Positions 17,381 to 25,733 are shown, numbered from the stretch's first letter. The stretch is DNA of 64,000 nucleotides from an uncultured Draconibacterium sp. (GCF_913060805.1 NZ_CAJXTC010000014.1:61954-125953); one strand, 5' to 3'. The notes: generated by a model from the sequence alone, not told the origin. Program-made: numbers and translations.

Positions 17381-18868
17381 CTATAACGTTACTCCTGTTT
17401 TAAAAATGGCAATTTCCTTAAACCCGGTTTTTTCGTGGTTTAATTGTTTGCCGCTGGCCACTTCTATTATAAACTGAACAAAGTCTTCCAAAAGTTCGTC
17501 CATGGTTTTGCCTTCGAGCAAAGTACCGGCGTTAAAATCTATCCAGTTTTTCTTTTTGTTGTACAAATCAGAATTGGTAGAAATCTTCATGGTGGGCACA
17601 AAACTACCAAACGGTGTTCCGCGACCTGTGGTAAACAGTACCATCTGACAACCGCTAAATCCGAGTGCCGATGCTGCCACCAAATCATTTCCGGGTGCCG
17701 ACAATAAATTCAAACCTTTTGTTTTTAAAGGCTCGGCATATTTCAACACGTCGACCACTGTTGCAGTACCACCTTTTTGGGTACATCCCAGCGATTTATC
17801 TTCGAGGGTTGAGATACCCCCTTTTTTGTTTCCCGGCGACGGATTTTCGTACACCGGCAAATTATGTTGCAGGTAATAATCTTTAAAATCGTTGATAAGA
17901 TTAACCGTTTTATCAAACACAACTTTGTCCTGAGCACGCTCCATCAACAGTGTTTCGGCACCAAACATTTCAGGTACTTCGGTAAGAATTGTTGTTCCTC
18001 CCTGCGCCACCAGAAAATCGGAGAAAGCACCCACCAGCGGGTTGGCCGTAATTCCTGAAAAACCATCCGATCCACCACATTTTAAGCCGATATTCAGCTC
18101 CGATACCGGAACAGCTTCACGTTTATCGGTGTGCATCACCTCGTAAATTTCTTTCAAAATCTCCAGTCCGGTTTCCACTTCGTCTTCAACATCCTGAGCC
18201 GCCAAAAAGCGCACCCGGCTCTCATCAAAATCGCCAATAAATTTTTTCAGGTGATCGATCTGGTTATTCTCGCAGCCCAAACCAAGCACAAAAACACCAC
18301 CGGCATTCGGATGATTGATTACATCGGCCAGTGCTTTTTGCGTGTTCACATGGTCGTCGCCCAGTTGCGAGCAACCGTAACTGTGTTTAAACACCTCCAC
18401 CCCATCAATGTCGGTCGGGTTCACTTCCTGTTTAAACATGTCGATGATTTGCTGTGCCTGACCGTTTACACAACCAACCGTTGGCACAATCCACAGTTCG
18501 TTACGGATTCCCACTTTACCGTTGCTTCGTTTGTAGCCCTGGAATGTGAGCTCTCGTTCGGCAACAGCCAGTTCATTCAATTTCTGATCGAAGGAATAAT
18601 TTATGGTGCCCGAAAGATTTGTTTTCAGATTCTGAACATGAATGTGTTCTCCGGCTTCGATGGCTTGTGTAGCATGGCCAATCGGCGCACCATATTTAAT
18701 AATATCCTCGTTTTCGGCAATTGCAGACAAGGCAATTTTATGCCCTTTCGGAATATCGTTTTTGATCTCCAACTCTTGTCCGTCGACAATTAATTTATCG
18801 CCTGCAGAAAAATCTTTCAGAGCAATAACTACGTTGTCAACCGGATTGATTTTAATGAAATCTGCCAT
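17381..18868 (-). CDS. uxaA: Altronate dehydratase
   Basis: Dehydrates D-altronate to 2-keto-3-deoxygluconate in galacturonate breakdown. At 495 residues it has the full UxaA layout: an N-terminal SAF-type domain (about 1-90) and a large C-terminal catalytic domain with GVEVFKHSYGCSQLGDDH (Cys/His metal region), LGLGCENNQID, KCGGSDGFSGITANP and the STLEDKSLGCTQKGG motif. It starts 8 bp after the uxaB stop, so the two are translated from one mRNA. Its substrate is the product of UxaB. Regulation is probably through the operator upstream of uxaB. Confidence 0.93.
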   Translation of the reverse strand: MADFIKINPVDNVVIALKDFSAGDKLIVDGQELEIKNDIPKGHKIALSAIAENEDIIKYGAPIGHATQAIEAGEHIHVQNLKTNLSGTINYSFDQKLNELAVAERELTFQGYKRSNGKVGIRNELWIVPTVGCVNGQAQQIIDMFKQEVNPTDIDGVEVFKHSYGCSQLGDDHVNTQKALADVINHPNAGGVFVLGLGCENNQIDHLKKFIGDFDESRVRFLAAQDVEDEVETGLEILKEIYEVMHTDKREAVPVSELNIGLKCGGSDGFSGITANPLVGAFSDFLVAQGGTTILTEVPEMFGAETLLMERAQDKVVFDKTVNLINDFKDYYLQHNLPVYENPSPGNKKGGISTLEDKSLGCTQKGGTATVVDVLKYAEPLKTKGLNLLSAPGNDLVAASALGFSGCQMVLFTTGRGTPFGSFVPTMKISTNSDLYNKKKNWIDFNAGTLLEGKTMDELLEDFVQFIIEVASGKQLNHEKTGFKEIAIFKTGVTL

Positions 18869-18876
18869 GTTATTTT

Positions 18877-20400
18877 TTATGCTGTAACTGTTTCTTCTGT
18901 TTTGTTCATCTTGTCGATGGTAATTTGCATCAGCGGGTTGTCTTCGCTAAGCACCGCTTTAACCGCTTTTTTCATGCCCACCTGCGTAATCAGGAACAGG
19001 TAGTGGCTAACGGTTATCGTGAGGTTTGGAATTTCATTCAGGTTTTGTTTCCAAACTTTATCAAGGCTCAATACTTTTTCGCACAGGTTGTAAATCGAAA
19101 TCGGGCGGCCGTCGCATTCAGCCCAGGCTTCTTTGTAAAAGTCAACGATCCACTCATCGTCCTGAACGTTGTAGGCTTCGCCATTTGCTTCGCCTTTAAA
19201 ATAAGCGATCATCGCAGCCAGTGAGAACACCAGCTTTTGTGGCAACATACCGTGTTTTTGTTCGAAGTTAATTAACGAAGGCAAGTTACGTGTTTCCCAT
19301 TTCGACATGGCATTTAAGGCAATACTTTGCCATTGGTGACGAATAAACGGGTTGGCAAAACGCTCCAGAATTTTGTTGGCAAATTTCTTCAGTTCCTTTT
19401 CTGTTCCATCCAAAACCGGAAGCACCTCGTCGTAAACCAGTTCTTTCATAAAACTACCCACCTCGAGGTTTTCGTAAGCATCGCGAACCGTTTCAATTCC
19501 GCTAAGGTACGACACCGCGTAACTTCCGGTGTGGCAACCGTTCAGCACCTGTACTTTTTGCTCGCGGAAACGTTTCATGTCTTTTACGAACTTCACTTCA
19601 AGGCCGGCTTTTTCTGCAGGAAACTCATCCTGCACCCATTCCGGAGCTTCAATCACCCACAAGTGGAAATATTCGCCCACAACAACCAGGTTATCTTCGT
19701 AGCCTAACTCCTCCTGAATATCTTTGATCTCGTCGCGCGGGAAACCGGGAACAATACGATCAACCAGCGTGCTGCAGAAACAACAAGCTTCGTTCACCCA
19801 GCTGATAAAATCGTCGCCAAGGTTCCACTTTTCGGCATGTTGCAATACGAATTTCTTAAGCATATCGCCGTTTCGGTCGATCAGCTCGCAAGCGAAGAAT
19901 ATTAAACCTTTTGATTTGTCGCCATCGAATTCCTTGTAGCGCATGTACAACATGGCGGCCACTTTTGCCGGAAACGATGCCTGAGGAGCCATATCCAGTG
20001 TGTCGCTTTCTTCCCAGCTGATACCGGCTTCGGTAGTATTCGAAAACACAAAACGAAGATCGGGATTCAGGATACTTTCTTTGTACGTATCAAACTCGCT
20101 ATATGGATTGATGCCTTTATTGATACAGTCGACCAGCGAAAACTCGGTTACCGGTTTGCCATCTTTAATCCCTTTCAGGTAAACATGGTAAAGCCCGTCC
20201 TGGTCGTTAAGCATATTAACCATACCATTTGGCAAGGGCTGCACCACATCAACACCGGCATTAAAACCGATCTCTTTATTCATTTTATCAACGATCCAGT
20301 CGGTAAAAGCACGTAAAAAGTTTCCTTCACCAAACTGAAGGATGCGTGTTGGGTAGCTATTTGTTTCAGTTGCGTTCGTTCGATTTAATTTCTTCATCAT
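18877..20400 (-). CDS. uxaB: Tagaturonate reductase
   Basis: Reduces D-tagaturonate to D-altronate with NADH; the step before UxaA. It is a 507-residue member of the mannitol/polyol-specific long-chain dehydrogenase family: N-terminal Rossmann region starting RILQFGEGNFLRAF (nucleotide-binding G-x-G-x-F), NTTEAGISW, and the helical C-terminal half containing NGCHTGSYAVSYLSG and the conserved Lys region. The pairing with uxaA makes tagaturonate more likely than fructuronate (UxuB). ATG at 20400 is followed by a second in-frame ATG. The promoter and an 18-bp palindrome lie 60-100 bp upstream. Confidence 0.92.
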   Translation of the reverse strand: MMKKLNRTNATETNSYPTRILQFGEGNFLRAFTDWIVDKMNKEIGFNAGVDVVQPLPNGMVNMLNDQDGLYHVYLKGIKDGKPVTEFSLVDCINKGINPYSEFDTYKESILNPDLRFVFSNTTEAGISWEESDTLDMAPQASFPAKVAAMLYMRYKEFDGDKSKGLIFFACELIDRNGDMLKKFVLQHAEKWNLGDDFISWVNEACCFCSTLVDRIVPGFPRDEIKDIQEELGYEDNLVVVGEYFHLWVIEAPEWVQDEFPAEKAGLEVKFVKDMKRFREQKVQVLNGCHTGSYAVSYLSGIETVRDAYENLEVGSFMKELVYDEVLPVLDGTEKELKKFANKILERFANPFIRHQWQSIALNAMSKWETRNLPSLINFEQKHGMLPQKLVFSLAAMIAYFKGEANGEAYNVQDDEWIVDFYKEAWAECDGRPISIYNLCEKVLSLDKVWKQNLNEIPNLTITVSHYLFLITQVGMKKAVKAVLSEDNPLMQITIDKMNKTEETVTA

Positions 20401-20458
20401 CTAAAATCTATAACCTTTTTCAGGTGTAATTAGCACTTTACTATTTGTTTTGAGTGGG

Positions 20459-20466
20459 CAAATATA
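20459..20466 (-). promoter_or_regulatory. Candidate -7 promoter element of uxaBA
   Basis: The minus strand reads TATATTTG, a perfect TAnnTTTG match, 58 bp before the uxaB ATG. The palindrome at 20481-20498 covers the position where the -33 contact would lie. Confidence 0.55.
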
Positions 20467-20480
20467 AGTTTTAAATGTTT

Positions 20481-20498
20481 ACCGTTAACGTTAACGGT
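20481..20498. promoter_or_regulatory. LacI-type operator, perfect 18-bp palindrome
   Basis: ACCGTTAACGTTAACGGT is its own reverse complement and has the central CG and half-site form of LacI/GalR operators. It overlaps the -33 region of the uxaBA promoter, so a bound repressor would block transcription. The cognate regulator is not in the window. Confidence 0.65.
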
Positions 20499-20876
20499 GG
20501 AAAATATTTTGAGTGCTTTTCATGAAAAAATGACTGAAAAAATTGTAGAAAGTGCCTGTTTTCAGGGGGAAAGAGAATAATTTTTAAGCAAAAAAAAGCT
20601 TGCCTGATTTGTTGGAGGGTTAAGTGAATGTTAATCGCGGTTAAAACGGGAACAAAAAGAGGGACGCGCTCTTGGCAACATCCCCATTTGAATTTATGTC
20701 TAACCGAAAAATATTTTTTACTCCCCCTCGTCTTTCTCCCTTTTGCAAAAAGCTACGGTGTACACACAACTTAAATATTCCCATTTTCAAATGATTCTGC
20801 AACGTTTTTTCGTTCGGAACAAGCTGACCAATTCTAATCAATTTTAGACGCCGAACGATTTTTTATCGATAATTTG

Positions 20877-20945
20877 CCCGGCGCTTTGTGTCTTCGTAAA
20901 CTCAGCCACTCGCACCGGGCTATTGCCTGTCGCCCACTTCGGGGC
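20877..20945. repeat. REP-like double-hairpin repeat, copy 2
   Basis: CCCGGCGC (20877-20884) and GCACCGGG (20912-20919) can pair across a 27-nt loop, followed by a GCCC/GGGG hairpin ending GGGGCTAG. It shares words and order with the copy at 1739-1782. Confidence 0.45.
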
Positions 20946-21202
20946 TAGAAGAGAAAAATGACAAAGGCGCAAATACTTCAGTTTTTTGAAATACAGCCCT
21001 ACCTTGCGCCGCCTATTAGAAGTTGATTATAAAGCAGAACCCCTAAAATATTTGTGTGTACACCATAGTTTGCAAAAAGAGGGACGACCAGCCGGATTTT
21101 CAAACCACCTATCCACTTAATTTACGGCAACCAGCTTCAAGGCTCATTCCATCTTTGCGGCAGCAGAGAGCGACAGATTGGAACTTGGTATACACAAAAA
21201 AA

Positions 21203-21228
21203 CCGGCCCACCCCAAAGGGCAGGCCGG
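21203..21228 (-). terminator. Terminator of the DUF6261-like gene
   Basis: On the minus strand CCGGCCTGCCC pairs with GGGTGGGCCGG (11 bp with two G-U pairs) around TTTG and is followed by TTTTTTT. Confidence 0.85.
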
Positions 21229-21269
21229 CTAACCTCACAAATATCTGCCCGCAGGCATTATAGTTTTAT

Positions 21270-22016
21270 TTATTCCGTGTCGACGTTATTTTCGTCGGCG
21301 CTGTTGTCTTTTCTGCCATCGCGGGCAGCCAGCGTATCGTTATAACGTTTTATTTTCTGATTCATAACAACTATAAAGTTTTCAATTTCGGGTGTGGCCA
21401 TGCCAATTCTTACGTACGAATTTACCAGATCAATGATTTCGCGGTATAGCGGACTCATTTTCTCGCGAACAGCCTTTACATCGCCACTTGATTTATATCC
21501 TCTTTCTGTATCGCGTGTGTTTTGTAGCGATTTAAAATTTTCCTGCTGGCTTTTATACAAAGGCAGCCAGGTATTGAGCCGAATACGGGTTACATGTTCC
21601 GTATTTGGTGTTTTTTCCATGTCTTGAATAAGGTTGCGTGCTTCGCTCGATTCGCTGTCGAATGAACGTTTACGGAAATCGCCGTAAACATCGAAAATGC
21701 GGCGGATAATTTTAGCGCTTTCTACTTCTTCGGGTACCGGACTGTGCAAATGCGCATCTACCATCAAATCCATAGCACGCCAGGTTTTTCCACGTTCTTC
21801 GTCGGCAGCCTGAACTTTCTCGGTTAAAACGCTTCCGCGGTCAACACGCGTGGCTTCGTCCAGTTCGTTGTACACGACATTAAATCGGGTCATTAAACCG
21901 GTGGTTACTGTTGATTCGGGTAAAATGCCGGTAATGCCGGTTTTTAGGTCGGTAATAAGTTCGAAATACTCGCTGTTGCGTAAATAGGTTAGTGAAATAG
22001 AATTAACAAAATTCAT
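21270..22016 (-). CDS. Uncharacterised helical protein, DUF6261-like
   Basis: A 248-residue soluble protein, predicted mostly alpha-helical and strongly charged, with no signal peptide, membrane segment or catalytic motif that I recognise. Its opening (MNFVNSISLTYLRNSEYFEL) and overall length resemble the DUF6261 proteins common in Bacteroidota, often found beside mobile DNA; this assignment is from memory and moderate. The C-terminal 20 residues are acidic and probably disordered. It lies immediately upstream of the integron-like island, on the opposite strand from the recombinase, and has a strong terminator. No function can be assigned. Confidence 0.65.
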   Translation of the reverse strand: MNFVNSISLTYLRNSEYFELITDLKTGITGILPESTVTTGLMTRFNVVYNELDEATRVDRGSVLTEKVQAADEERGKTWRAMDLMVDAHLHSPVPEEVESAKIIRRIFDVYGDFRKRSFDSESSEARNLIQDMEKTPNTEHVTRIRLNTWLPLYKSQQENFKSLQNTRDTERGYKSSGDVKAVREKMSPLYREIIDLVNSYVRIGMATPEIENFIVVMNQKIKRYNDTLAARDGRKDNSADENNVDTE

Positions 22017-22333
22017 AGTAAAAAATTTAAGGTTTAAAATTAATATTGATGATTTTTATGATTCGAGGATTTATGTTTTACGATTGGATGTGTATTAGAT
22101 TGAGTAATAAAATTAAAACATATGTAAATAACTGTCAAGAATATAAAATATGTTTCACAGCAACTTACAGTCCTTACAAGGTATTGTATTTCGTATTCTT
22201 TGCATTGTTAGCAACTGTGCGAAAGCTACCTTCCCACCTGTTGGGTTCTTTTGTACCTGCTAAACGGGTTCTTGTTTTCAAAGGCAGATAAATTTTGCCC
22301 GATTTACCAACGATTATTTTCGACGAATCCTAC
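22017..22333. other. Divergent region upstream of the 42-bp array
   Basis: About 315 bp, very AT-rich to 22210, with no supported gene; it must carry the promoter of the DUF6261-like gene and probably that of the recombinase. The frame that becomes the recombinase is open from 22295. Confidence 0.4.
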
Positions 22334-22585
22334 GGGCTGCCTGATTTTATCAGTCACAGTAGCACAGCGGTTGCCGGCAGGCCGGAAAATACAATTCTGC
22401 TTTTCGTCACCATTTCCGGCAAGCCGGATTTCATTTCTCTGTTTGGCGTAAACTTTTCCGGGGCACCGGACAAGGCTTTTCTCCTGTGCGTGAACATTTC
22501 CGGGCTGCCGGATTTTATATTTCTTGTGTTCGGGAACATTTCCGGGCCGCCGGATTTTATTATTCTTGCGTGCGGGAATACTCTT
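22334..22585 (+). repeat. Six 42-bp tandem units, five centred on CCGG-N4-CCGG
   Basis: Units begin at 22334, 22376, 22418, 22460, 22502 and 22544, exactly 42 bp apart. Units 2-6 have the palindromic core CCGG-N4-CCGG; the first has a decayed version (GGGCTGCCTGA). Between the cores the sequence is TTT-rich and varied, often ending in GAACATTTCC. In the recombinase frame it would encode G-x-P-D-F-I repeats of 14 residues, but the minus strand is also open, so a DNA-level role (protein-binding array or hairpins) is at least as likely as coding. It lies directly upstream of the recombinase. Confidence 0.75.
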
Positions 22586-22672
22586 AATCAACAACTTACA
22601 CACATTATTGATTGTTTGCTTTTTAGCGAAAATTATGTTTATTTTAAGGGTAAAACCAAAAAACTGTACCCG

Positions 22673-23836
22673 TTGAACAAGCGCCCGCAAATAACGCTAA
22701 GGTTAGCCATACACCGGCAACAAAATATCGTAAGGATTGAATTTGCATACAACCGTGAATTAATGGATGTATTAAAACAAAATATGCCTGTTGTTTGGAG
22801 TGCTACCATGAAGTGCTGGTATTTGCCAATGCGCGATTTCGATTTGCATTATTTCTTCGAAACCTTTAAAAACCATGCATACATTAACTATGATGCGCTG
22901 AAAAAGGTGAATGATGAGCCACCGGAGAAAGAAGCTTCGAAACCTGTACGATACAGCTACCGAACAAGCACTAACCTGCCCGAAGGATACCTGGAAAAGC
23001 TTGAACAAAAACGTTACAGTGCCAGTACCATAAAGTCTTATGTGGCCTATTTTAAAGATTTTATCTATTATTTTCACGGGAAGGACATTGATAAGCTCAC
23101 AAAAAATGAAATTGATGCTTATATTCTTCACCTGATAAAAAAGCAGAAGATCTCTCCTTCGCAACAGAATCAACGGATTAATGCCATTAAATTCTATTAC
23201 GAGAAAGTATTAGATTTACCGAAACAGTATTATGATATTGAACGCCCCAGAAAAAGCTTTGACTTACCCAAAGTTTTGTCGGAACCGGAGATAATGCAAA
23301 TTATTGAAGCAAGTACCAACCTGAAGCATAAGACCATACTTGCTACCATTTATTCAGCGGGTTTGCGCCGAAGTGAGATAATAAACCTGCGAAAGGAAGA
23401 CGTAGATTTTAACAAAAACATTATTTTTATCAGAGGCGCAAAAGGTAAGAAAGACCGGATAACACTACTCTCTGAAACCAATGCGCATTTACTGAAGAAC
23501 TACATGGCCGAATACAGACCCAAATACTGGATGTTTGAAAGCCCTGATAAGAAAAAATACAATACATCCAGTATTTCAAAGGTGCTAAATAAGGCAGTTG
23601 CTATAGCTGGTTTAAATAAAAGAGTAACACCACATATGTTGCGGCATTCGTTTGCCACTCATTTACTGGAACAGGGAGTTGATATGCGTTATATACAAAA
23701 TTTATTAGGACATGAATCGACAAAAACCACAGAGATTTACACCCACGTAAGCAAAAGTTCTCTGCACAAAATAAAAAGTCCGTTAGACCGGATTTTCGAG
23801 GATAAAACAAATAATAACAACAAGTTACGCGAGTGA
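22673..23836 (+). CDS. Tyrosine recombinase of the integron-like island
   Basis: Catalyses site-specific strand exchange, here proposed to insert and excise the downstream cassettes. The core has all tyrosine-recombinase residues: Arg in AGLRRSE, Lys in GAKGKKDR, HMLRHSFATH (H-x-x-R), GHES and the nucleophile Tyr in EIYTHVS, ending KSPLDRIF as in XerC/IntI proteins. From KDR to LRH there are only about 66 residues, so the insertion of about 40 residues that marks IntI is absent. Before the SAM-like core-binding domain there is an extra module (about residues 1-95) with WSATMKCWYLP. No ATG lies near the likely start; TTG at 22673 gives 387 residues. The frame is open back to a TTG at 22295 through the 42-bp array, which would give 513. 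Confidence 0.85.
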   Translation: MNKRPQITLRLAIHRQQNIVRIEFAYNRELMDVLKQNMPVVWSATMKCWYLPMRDFDLHYFFETFKNHAYINYDALKKVNDEPPEKEASKPVRYSYRTSTNLPEGYLEKLEQKRYSASTIKSYVAYFKDFIYYFHGKDIDKLTKNEIDAYILHLIKKQKISPSQQNQRINAIKFYYEKVLDLPKQYYDIERPRKSFDLPKVLSEPEIMQIIEASTNLKHKTILATIYSAGLRRSEIINLRKEDVDFNKNIIFIRGAKGKKDRITLLSETNAHLLKNYMAEYRPKYWMFESPDKKKYNTSSISKVLNKAVAIAGLNKRVTPHMLRHSFATHLLEQGVDMRYIQNLLGHESTKTTEIYTHVSKSSLHKIKSPLDRIFEDKTNNNNKLRE

Positions 23837-23883
23837 CAACCAATAAAGTATATATTGCACTGCAACTAACACATACGTTAGGC
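23837..23883 (+). other. attI-like primary recombination site
   Basis: Directly after the recombinase stop. It ends in the core GTTAGGC (23877-23883), an exact match to the classical integron core GTTRRRY, with the proposed crossover between G23877 and T23878. Inside, TATATATTGCA-C-TGCAA gives a tiny hairpin and ACACATAC precedes the core, resembling the right arms of the attC-like sites (ACATACAA...GTT) in shortened form. It marks the start of cassette 1. Confidence 0.65.
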
Positions 23884-23921
23884 ACAATGGTGAGAACCCA
23901 AATTGTAACGAGATATTTTAA

Positions 23922-24365
23922 ATGAAAAGAAATAAAAAAGTTGAAAGGATATTTACAATTTCGATAATTATTTTGACAGTGATTGTTGGCATGAATCACC
24001 GAAAAAATAGGAAATCAGAAAAAGAAAATTTATTTCAAAATGGATTATTTACCATTGGAGAGGTTATTTACTATTCTTCTCCTAAATCACCGATAGCTGC
24101 TCCAAAAATTTCGAATACAGGAAAGCCAGCGGAAATAGAATTCTCAGTTAAAATAAACGGACAAAAATACATTTGCAAGTATGATGAATGGTCTGGAGAA
24201 ATTCCAAATGAAGGGATTGAGGTTGGAAATAAATATTTGGTACTATATCCAAAAAAATTTTCACCGAATGAGTGTAGGATGCAATTTGATTATCCAATAA
24301 AGGATAGTATCGATTTTAAAAAGTATATAGCGGAGTTTGAAAAGATAAGAAAAAAAGATGAATAG
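23922..24365 (+). CDS. Cassette 1 protein: membrane-anchored protein of unknown function
   Basis: A 147-residue protein with one N-terminal membrane segment (about 9-25, ERIFTISIIILTVIVGM) and a small, probably beta-rich C-terminal domain containing IEFSVKINGQKYICKYDE and GNKYLVLYPK. No known catalytic motif. It is the only gene in cassette 1 (23878-24515), 44 bp after the crossover point and 21 bp before the attC-like core. It is markedly AT-richer than flanking chromosomal genes, fitting separate origin. Orientation matches the recombinase. Function unknown. Confidence 0.7.
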   Translation: MKRNKKVERIFTISIIILTVIVGMNHRKNRKSEKENLFQNGLFTIGEVIYYSSPKSPIAAPKISNTGKPAEIEFSVKINGQKYICKYDEWSGEIPNEGIEVGNKYLVLYPKKFSPNECRMQFDYPIKDSIDFKKYIAEFEKIRKKDE

Positions 24366-24386
24366 AAATAGCGAAATAAAACCACA

Positions 24387-24524
24387 GTGCCTAACATATT
24401 GTAATATGGCAGGCGGGGGTTTCAGCGGTCTGACAAGTCAGACCACTCGCTCACTTTTCTGCGGGTCTGACAGGATTTCTCTTCGAAATCCCGCCCGGCC
24501 ACATACAAGTGACCGTTGTGTGGC
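24387..24524 (+). repeat. attC-like site 1
   Basis: Left core GTGCCTAAC (24387-24395) is the exact reverse complement of GTTAGGCAC that opens cassette 1. Right core is GTTGTGTGGC (24515-24524), crossover after G24515. The arms pair imperfectly (TTGTAATATGGC against GCCACATACAA, GGCGGG against CCCGCC). Two inner hairpins: GGTCTGAC-AA-GTCAGACC (24427-24444) and GGATTTC/GAAATCC (24473-24491). Length about 138 bp. Confidence 0.8.
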
Positions 24525-24561
24525 ATTTAAAAAGACACAGTTTCAAGAGAATAGAAAATAA

Positions 24562-25563
24562 ATGAAAAAAATAGGAATAGCCTTATTATTAATTTTATCT
24601 GTACAGATTACTTATTCACAGGTTGAGAATAAAGATTATTTTAAATTTAATACAGATACTATTGATTTAAGTTCAAATGAAAAAGTACTAAATCAAAAAG
24701 AGTTTATACTAAACTGTATGGATTACATTTTGGATAATAAGTCAAGTCATATATCCATTGCACACTCAAATTGTTTTAAAATCATTTTAAAACTTAATGA
24801 AAATAAGGACTATAATGTGTATAACCTTGATGCTGATCCGCTAGAACTGATAAAAGGTGGAAATATGGCATATCAGGTTGTTTATTGGGCAGGATTAACT
24901 AAACTTCGACTTGAAAATCCCCAATTGATAGAAAATGATTCTTTACTTGCATTGGCTTCTATTGAATTATTTGTTGACTATTATTCAAAACCTGAAAATA
25001 ATGTTCATTTATCAAAAGAGCGTAAACTTGTCGCTAATTTAAAAACAGAAAATGAACTTGGAGAATATATTCATAATCTAATAATTGAAACAACCTTAAG
25101 GAGAAGCAAACAAAAACCAACAAAAGAGCTTCCTCAAAAAGAATTAGTAGATAAATACAGAGAAAGACTTGAAAAAATACCTGATAGTTTAGGATATGAA
25201 CTTTTCTATTATAGATACGCTAATGGTAATTTAAAAATGTTGGCTATCGGAAAAAAGGTTAAAGTAGAAAAAAGCATAGCAATTGCATATTTGGATAGCG
25301 CACTCTTTTTTCATAAAAATTCTATTCCCAAAGTAATTTCGTATGTTGATTCTATTGGCAGACCAACTGGTTGGAAGAAATTCAACAAACAAGGAGAATT
25401 AATAGAAATAGCAGATTTTGAAATATACAATACGGAACTAAAAGCTCCAGAGTTCCTGATAAAATACTTTGAGAATGGAAAACAGACAAAAGAAGCAACA
25501 TACGTTTATTACACTTCAAAAAAGAAAAAGTTGATTAGAGAAACTGTTCATGGAGATGAATAA
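24562..25563 (+). CDS. Cassette 2 protein: secreted protein of unknown function
   Basis: A 333-residue protein with a clear signal peptide (MKKIGIALLLILSVQITYS, cleavage near SQ). The mature part is helical and charged, with no family motif I recognise; near residue 270 GRPTGWKKFNKQGELIE has the look of a MORN/toxin-antitoxin-like YwqK repeat, but only once. It fills cassette 2 (24516-25703), starting 46 bp after the crossover. Very AT-rich. No function can be assigned; export to periplasm or surface is the only firm inference. Confidence 0.75.
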   Translation: MKKIGIALLLILSVQITYSQVENKDYFKFNTDTIDLSSNEKVLNQKEFILNCMDYILDNKSSHISIAHSNCFKIILKLNENKDYNVYNLDADPLELIKGGNMAYQVVYWAGLTKLRLENPQLIENDSLLALASIELFVDYYSKPENNVHLSKERKLVANLKTENELGEYIHNLIIETTLRRSKQKPTKELPQKELVDKYRERLEKIPDSLGYELFYYRYANGNLKMLAIGKKVKVEKSIAIAYLDSALFFHKNSIPKVISYVDSIGRPTGWKKFNKQGELIEIADFEIYNTELKAPEFLIKYFENGKQTKEATYVYYTSKKKKLIRETVHGDE

Positions 25564-25572
25564 TGGAAAAAC

Positions 25573-25712
25573 GCCACACAACATTTTGTATATTGCATAG
25601 CGGTTTCTGTGTGTATGCGTAGCCCGGATTCCCGTCTGATTGTCCTAGTCCGTACCGGACAGACAATCACCCGCAATCCGCTACGACAACATACAATTTA
25701 CCGTTATAGGGT
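25573..25712 (+). repeat. attC-like site 2 (divergent interior)
   Basis: Left core GCCACACAAC (25573-25582) is the exact reverse complement of GTTGTGTGGC opening cassette 2. Right core GTTATAGGGT at 25703-25712. Outer arms pair (TTGTATATTGC against ACAACATACAA); CGTAGC..GGATT pairs with AATCCGCTACG; TGATTGTC pairs with GACAATCA near the tip. The interior is unrelated in sequence to sites 1, 3 and 4 but has the same length (140 bp) and plan. Confidence 0.78.
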
Positions 25713-25733
25713 ATTTTAAAAAGCTACAGGATA

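Larger units (their letters stand above)
20499..21269. other. Gene-free region with degenerate repeat-bounded element
   Basis: About 770 bp without a supported gene. It holds a REP-like double hairpin (20877-20945) enclosed by an imperfect inverted repeat (about 20727-20770 and 21045-21088, core GGTGTACACACAA), a direct repeat AAAAAGAGGGACG at 20654-20666 and 21074-21086, and a terminator at 21203-21228. A 66-codon minus-strand frame (20641-20841) is not supported. The layout suggests the remains of a mobile element. Confidence 0.5.

Noticed and set aside
20641..20841. 66-codon minus-strand frame in the uxaB upstream region
   Set aside because: Overlaps repeat sequence and has no recognised family.
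22334..22585. CRISPR array
   Set aside because: Units are variable in the repeat part, the conserved core is only about 12 bp, there are no unique spacers of the usual length, and no cas genes are nearby.
22304..22690. 128-codon minus-strand frame through the 42-bp array
   Set aside because: Open only because the repeat unit is a multiple of three without stops; no start context or family match.
24358..24561. 67-codon frame across attC-like site 1
   Set aside because: It lies inside the folded site, and its sequence is explained by the repeat; no independent coding signal.
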